From: Candidatus Pelagibacter sp.
GTDB lineage: Bacteria > Pseudomonadota > Alphaproteobacteria > Pelagibacterales > Pelagibacteraceae
DNA: 10,275 bases
NCBI GenBank assembly: GCA_002692325.1
Contig: NZJU01000002.1
Location: 1-10,275, forward strand
Reading direction: 5' to 3'
The notes beneath the pieces were generated by a model. It did no database searches. It saw only the letters and a list, made by a program, of their open reading frames with translations, and had not been told where the DNA came from. Each line of letters begins with the position of its first letter. The stretch's first letter is position 1. The translations under genes and the position numbers were made by a program. This document shows positions 7,481 through 10,275 of the stretch, piece after piece.

Positions 7481-7894
7481 ATGGATTTGCAAATAATTAA
7501 AATTGCCTCTGAAAATAAAAACCAAAAATATCTTAAAAATTATACACATAGGATTAAAAGTAAAAATTCATTGTGCGGAGATGAAATTACTCTAAGTCTT
7601 TTACTAAAAAATGAGGTTATTAAAGAAGTTGGTTATGAATGTAAGTCTTGTGTTTTTTGTCAAGCATCAATAAATCTGTTAACCAAAAAAATAATTGAAA
7701 TGAACGCTAATAATATTATTGATTTATGTAATCAAGTTATAGATTTTTACGAAAAAAAAGAAGGAAAAATAGTTAAAAATTTAAGTTCTTTTAAAAAAAT
7801 TTTTACTAAAGAAAATGTTTCTAGGAAGGAATGTTTGCTTCTTCCTTTCAAAACCTTAAGAAAAGTATTAATATCTAAAAATGGAAAGGTTTAA
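7481..7894 (+). CDS. SufU/NifU_N-type iron-sulfur cluster scaffold-like protein
   Basis: This 137-residue protein resembles IscU/SufU scaffolds, which accept sulfur or carry nascent Fe-S clusters in the cytoplasm. It shows SLCGDEI (Cys32, Asp34), ECKSCVFCQAS (Cys54, Cys57, Cys60) and RKECLLLPFKTL (Cys118). Cys57 lines up with the second family cysteine. The spacing Cys32-Cys57 (25) and Cys57-Cys118 (61) matches B. subtilis SufU (Cys41, Cys66, Cys128; Asp43) rather than IscU, whose last interval is much shorter. Thus all four expected zinc or cluster ligands are present, with two extra cysteines flanking the central one. The N terminus is diverged from the usual family start. The gene lies outside any visible suf operon, has no Shine-Dalgarno site, and overlaps the HPP gene by 14 bp. 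A helper for a local Fe-S enzyme or general SUF work are both possible. Confidence 0.78.
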   Translation: MDLQIIKIASENKNQKYLKNYTHRIKSKNSLCGDEITLSLLLKNEVIKEVGYECKSCVFCQASINLLTKKIIEMNANNIIDLCNQVIDFYEKKEGKIVKNLSSFKKIFTKENVSRKECLLLPFKTLRKVLISKNGKV

Positions 7895-8354
7895 ATTATC
7901 TTTTTTTGCAGGACTTTTTTCTTTTTTAACCATAGGTATTTTATCTGCACTTACATACAAAACTGACTATGGTATTTTTTTAATAGCTTCATTTGGCTCA
8001 ACGATGGTTATACTTTATGGTTATCCAGATAGTCCATTTGCACAACCAAAAAATATTTTTTTTGGTCATTTCTTAACTTCATTTATTGGTGTGATTTTCG
8101 TTTCATTTATTAATTTACCTTTATTTGTAATACTTCCTTTAGCAGTAGGGCTTGGTGTAACTTTTATGATTTTATTAAATGTTCCTCATCCTCCAGCAGG
8201 TGGAAATCCTATAATTGTAATCTTAGGATCCGTTTCATTTGATTATCTTTTAAACCCCATTATGGTCGGTTCTGTAATTATTATCCTGTTTGGAATAATT
8301 TTAAATAAATTTATACTCAAGAGAAAATATCCAAAAAATAATTTGTTTGCTTGA
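7881..8354 (+). CDS. HPP-family integral membrane protein
   Basis: This 157-residue protein has about four to five hydrophobic segments (roughly 7-25, 31-47, 60-78, 82-100, 124-145) and the family's defining motif HPPAGGNP at residues 103-110. The other conserved stretch, SFGSTMVILYGYPDSPFAQPKN (37-58), is also present with its Ser-Pro-x-Ala-Gln-Pro core. HPP proteins are small inner-membrane proteins; some cyanobacterial and chloroplast members have been linked to nitrite transport, but the function of this group in alphaproteobacteria is not established, so I do not assign a substrate. The ATG lies 14 bp inside the SufU-like gene without a Shine-Dalgarno site, so the two are probably co-translated. 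The stop codon overlaps the left arm of the inverted repeat that precedes the formate dehydrogenase gene, 66 bp upstream of it. Confidence 0.85.
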   Translation: MERFKLSFFAGLFSFLTIGILSALTYKTDYGIFLIASFGSTMVILYGYPDSPFAQPKNIFFGHFLTSFIGVIFVSFINLPLFVILPLAVGLGVTFMILLNVPHPPAGGNPIIVILGSVSFDYLLNPIMVGSVIIILFGIILNKFILKRKYPKNNLFA

Positions 8355-8400
8355 ATATCCTTTTTCATGGTAGGATAAAATCATTAAAAAAGATATTCAA
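8351..8400. repeat. 15-bp imperfect inverted repeat upstream of formate dehydrogenase
   Basis: The arms TTGAATATCCTTTTT (8351-8365) and AAAAAAGATATTCAA (8386-8400) pair over 14 of 15 positions (one C/A mismatch at 8360/8391) around a 20-base loop. The left arm contains the TGA stop of the HPP gene; the right arm ends 9 bp before the AAGGAG of the next gene. No T run follows either side, so it is not a standard intrinsic terminator. It may be an mRNA processing/stability hairpin, an attenuator or a dimeric regulator site; a -35-like TTGAAT and -10-like TAAAAT (8376-8381) also fall within it, at a poor 19-bp spacing. Confidence 0.55.
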
Positions 8401-8409
8401 AAAAAGTCT

Positions 8410-8415
8410 AAGGAG
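8410..8415 (+). promoter_or_regulatory. Canonical Shine-Dalgarno site of formate dehydrogenase
   Basis: AAGGAG lies 5 bp before the ATG at 8421. It is the only textbook ribosome-binding site upstream of a gene start in this window, where all other complete genes have weak or no such site, and it fixes the formate dehydrogenase start. It suggests efficient, independently initiated translation. Confidence 0.85.
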
Positions 8416-8420
8416 AAAAA

Positions 8421-9620
8421 ATGAAAATATTATGTGTGCTGTACGATGACCCTAAAGGTGGTATGCCAAAATCTTATCCTTTATCAGATTTACCAAAATT
8501 GGAAAAATATCCTGATGGTATGAGTTTGCCAACACCAAAAGGAAGAGATTTTACTCCTGGACAATTGTTAGGTTGTGTATCTGGTGAACTTGGGTTAAGA
8601 AAATTTTTAGAGAGCAATGGTCACGAGTTTATTGTTACAAACAGTAAAGATGGAGATGGATGCGAAGCGGATAAACATATAGTAGATGCAGATGTTGTAA
8701 TTTCACAGCCCTTTTTTCCATATTATTTAACCGCAGAAAAAATTAAAAAAGCAAAAAATTTAAAAATGGCTATTACCGCAGGAATTGGTTCAGATCACGT
8801 AGATTTACAAGCTGCTATGGACAACAAAATTGACGTTGTTGAGGTAACTTTTTGTAACTCAAGGTCTGTTGCAGAGCATATAGTAATGATGATTGTCTCT
8901 ATGGTAAGGGACTATCATAATCAACATAGAATTGTAAACGAAGGTGGTTGGAATATCGCTGATGCTGTTCAAAGAAGTTATGACGTCGAAGGGATGCATA
9001 TAGGTACAGTTGCTGCAGGAAGAATTGGTTTAGATGCTCTCAGAAAAATGAAACCATTTGACGTTCATTTGCATTATTTTGATAGACATAGGTTGCCAGA
9101 AAATGTTGAGAAAGAATTAAATTTGACTTTCCATGATTCAGTTGAGTCAATGGTTAAGGTTTGTGATGTGGTCACAATAAACTGTCCGCTTCATCCAGAA
9201 ACTGAAAATCTTTTTAACAAAGATATGATAAATAAAATGAAAAAGGGTGCATACATTGTAAACACCGCAAGAGGAAAAATTTGTAATAAAGATGATATTG
9301 CGGATGCATTAAAATCAGGTCAATTAAGTGGCTACGCTGGTGATGTGTGGTTTCCTCAGCCAGCACCAAATGATCATGTTTGGAGAAATATGCCTAACCA
9401 TGGAATGACTCCTCATACGTCAGGTACGTCTTTATCAGCGCAAGCTAGGTACGCAGATGGTGTAAGAGAAATCTTAGAGTGTTTTTTTGAAAAAAAACCA
9501 ATTAGGGACCAGTATCTAATTGTAAAAGACGGTCAATTGGCTGGGATGGGTGCTCACTCTTATAGTAAAGGTTCGGCAACAAGTGGTTCTGAGGAGGCAG
9601 CTAAATACAAGAAAAAATAA
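8421..9620 (+). CDS. fdh: NAD-dependent formate dehydrogenase (EC 1.17.1.9)
   Basis: This 399-residue cytosolic enzyme oxidises formate to CO2 with reduction of NAD+. It belongs to the D-2-hydroxyacid dehydrogenase family and is near-identical in length and numbering to the Pseudomonas sp. 101 enzyme. Key residues fall at the same positions: Ile122, Asn146 (FCNS), Arg284 (NTARGK), Gln313 (FPQPAP), His332 and Ser334 (TPHTSG), the dinucleotide-binding GTVAAGRIG (195-203), and Asp221 in DRHRLPE, which selects NAD over NADP. The long N-terminal extension and C-terminal tail of bacterial formate dehydrogenases are present. It needs no metal or Fe-S cluster. The AAGGAG site 5 bp upstream fixes the start. 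It follows the HPP gene by 66 bp containing an inverted repeat and is followed after 2 bp by a small membrane ORF. In SAR11-type metabolism it would close methyl-group oxidation by turning formate into NADH. Confidence 0.97.
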   Translation: MKILCVLYDDPKGGMPKSYPLSDLPKLEKYPDGMSLPTPKGRDFTPGQLLGCVSGELGLRKFLESNGHEFIVTNSKDGDGCEADKHIVDADVVISQPFFPYYLTAEKIKKAKNLKMAITAGIGSDHVDLQAAMDNKIDVVEVTFCNSRSVAEHIVMMIVSMVRDYHNQHRIVNEGGWNIADAVQRSYDVEGMHIGTVAAGRIGLDALRKMKPFDVHLHYFDRHRLPENVEKELNLTFHDSVESMVKVCDVVTINCPLHPETENLFNKDMINKMKKGAYIVNTARGKICNKDDIADALKSGQLSGYAGDVWFPQPAPNDHVWRNMPNHGMTPHTSGTSLSAQARYADGVREILECFFEKKPIRDQYLIVKDGQLAGMGAHSYSKGSATSGSEEAAKYKKK

Positions 9621-9622
9621 AT

Positions 9623-9796
9623 TTGAGAATAAAAAAATTTTTAAAGCCTTTTATTTTAACTTATTTATTTTTTAGCATTGCTATAAGTTTTTATCCCTCT
9701 TTTGATTTTTATACGTTCAAGGGCCAAATAATAATTTTAGCTATTTCAGTTTTTAATGGAACTCTTGGATTATTTGTAAAAAAGATTGGCGAATAA
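9623..9796 (+). CDS. Small two-TM membrane protein, hypothetical
   Basis: A TTG 2 bp after the formate dehydrogenase stop opens a 57-codon frame ending at TAA 9794-9796. The protein begins MRIKKFLKPF, then has two hydrophobic stretches (about residues 9-24 and 35-51) separated by a short polar loop (YPSFDFYTFKGQ), and ends FVKKIGE. The Arg/Lys-rich start and KK near the end suggest both termini in the cytoplasm and a helical hairpin in the inner membrane. There is no Shine-Dalgarno site of its own and no ATG, so expression would depend on coupling to formate dehydrogenase. An in-frame stop at 9602-9604 limits any longer version. I recognise no family. The ORF fills nearly all the space up to the convergent FAD-oxidoreductase stop, which in such a compact genome argues it is real, but its shortness and TTG start keep confidence moderate. 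Confidence 0.55.
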   Translation: MRIKKFLKPFILTYLFFSIAISFYPSFDFYTFKGQIIILAISVFNGTLGLFVKKIGE

Positions 9797-9800
9797 AATT

Positions 9801-10275
9801 TTATAAAACATAAGGCTCAATTCTTTCTTCTTGCTTTAAAACTCTTTCAACAGAAAAACAGCTCAAATCAATTGTTTGGTAAGTGCCTGTTGTTATTAAT
9901 TCTGTTAAAGCTCTTCCTATACCAGGGGCTTGCATTAAACCTCTTCCAGTAAATCCAGATGCCATATAAACATTTTTATATCCAGGATGTTTTCCAACCA
10001 CAGCATTATTGTCTAATTTATTGCAGTCATAATAACCAGCCCAAGCGCCTGTCATTTTAATTTCTTCAAAAACTGAAATTCTTTTTGCTAAACCTGGCCA
10101 AACTAATTCCTCAAAATCATTCCATTCTGGCTCTAAATCATCTGCGTCCCAAACAGGTTTTGGTGATCCTGCTAAATATTCTTTACCTTCCGGTCTCCAG
10201 TAAACACCTGTTGTTAAATCACCAGTTAATGGCATTTCTGCTATATGTTTTGGACATTTAAACCTAAAAACAGTA
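9801..10275 (-). CDS. FAD-dependent oxidoreductase (DAO family, FOXRED1-like), C-terminal part
   Basis: The minus-strand frame is open to the right edge (residues TVFRFKCPKHIAE precede the Met at 10233-10235), so this is the last 157 residues of a longer gene and that Met is internal. The sequence matches the C-terminal half of DAO-type FAD oxidoreductases closest to FOXRED1: MPLTGDLTTGVYWRPEGKEYL, the MTGAWAGYYDCNKLDNNAVVG segment, GFTGRGLMQAPGIGRALTEL of the FAD-binding C-terminal signature, and the TIDLSCFSVERV tail. Related bacterial enzymes oxidise N-methylated or secondary amino acids such as sarcosine or dimethylglycine; the substrate here is unknown. The N-terminal GxGxxG nucleotide-binding part lies off the window. 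Two residues of the usual GFSGHGLQQ motif differ (Arg for His, Met for the first Gln). It ends 4 bp from the convergent small ORF. Confidence 0.85.
   Translation of the reverse strand, partial: TVFRFKCPKHIAEMPLTGDLTTGVYWRPEGKEYLAGSPKPVWDADDLEPEWNDFEELVWPGLAKRISVFEEIKMTGAWAGYYDCNKLDNNAVVGKHPGYKNVYMASGFTGRGLMQAPGIGRALTELITTGTYQTIDLSCFSVERVLKQEERIEPYVL

Noticed and set aside
8351..8400. Intrinsic terminator for the HPP gene
   Set aside because: The inverted repeat is A+T-rich, has a 20-base loop and is followed by A rather than T on the plus strand, and by no T run on the minus strand.
8355..8420. Riboswitch upstream of formate dehydrogenase
   Set aside because: The leader is only 66 bp and I see no match to the SAM-V, glycine or other riboswitch layouts I know from SAR11-type genomes; only the simple inverted repeat is visible.
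9793..9804. Palindrome ATAAAATTTTAT between the convergent stops
   Set aside because: Only A and T, 12 bp without a loop, and expected by chance in this base composition; not convincing as a bidirectional terminator.

Overview
This window is very A+T-rich and gene-dense. It carries mostly single-copy metabolic and transport genes, tiny or negative intergenic gaps, few Shine-Dalgarno sites and no mobile DNA. That style, together with the gene set (NAD-dependent formate dehydrogenase, FOXRED1-like FAD oxidoreductase, several EamA transporters, HPP membrane protein, amidinotransferase), fits a streamlined marine alphaproteobacterium of the SAR11/Pelagibacterales type. The taxonomic call is an inference from protein content and base composition; there is no rRNA marker here.

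Layout: (1) 1-3068, plus strand: the C-terminal end of an HD-domain metalloprotein (COG4341/PhnZ-like), then a YyaL/SSP411-type thioredoxin-domain protein starting one base after it at a TTG, then an EamA (DMT) transporter overlapping it by 17 bp. This looks like one operon. (2) 3127-4473: a 12-TM MFS transporter of the YcaD-like type. (3) 4574-5308: a 244-residue protein that is almost entirely charged coiled coil, with a plausible promoter of its own. (4) 7335-5311, minus strand: a second EamA transporter followed 6 bp later by an AGAT/StrB1-type amidinotransferase. This two-gene unit converges tail-to-tail with the coiled-coil gene. (5) 7336-7480: a divergent promoter region. (6) 7481-9796, plus strand: a SufU-type Fe-S scaffold-like protein, an overlapping HPP-family membrane protein, a 50-bp imperfect inverted repeat, full-length NAD-dependent formate dehydrogenase with the only canonical Shine-Dalgarno site upstream of a start here, and an unlisted 57-residue two-TM ORF starting 2 bp after it. 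(7) 10275-9801, minus strand: the C-terminal part of a FOXRED1-like FAD-dependent oxidoreductase, cut by the window edge.

Functional reading: the right end is a plausible one-carbon/energy module. Methylated amines could be oxidised by the FAD enzyme and formate by the formate dehydrogenase to give NADH. The minus-strand pair probably makes a guanidino compound and may move substrate or product across the inner membrane. No CRISPR, prophage, toxin-antitoxin or insertion sequence is visible. The least explained items are the amidinotransferase with altered substrate-pocket residues, the small ORF coupled to formate dehydrogenase, the inverted repeat before that gene, and the orphan coiled-coil protein.
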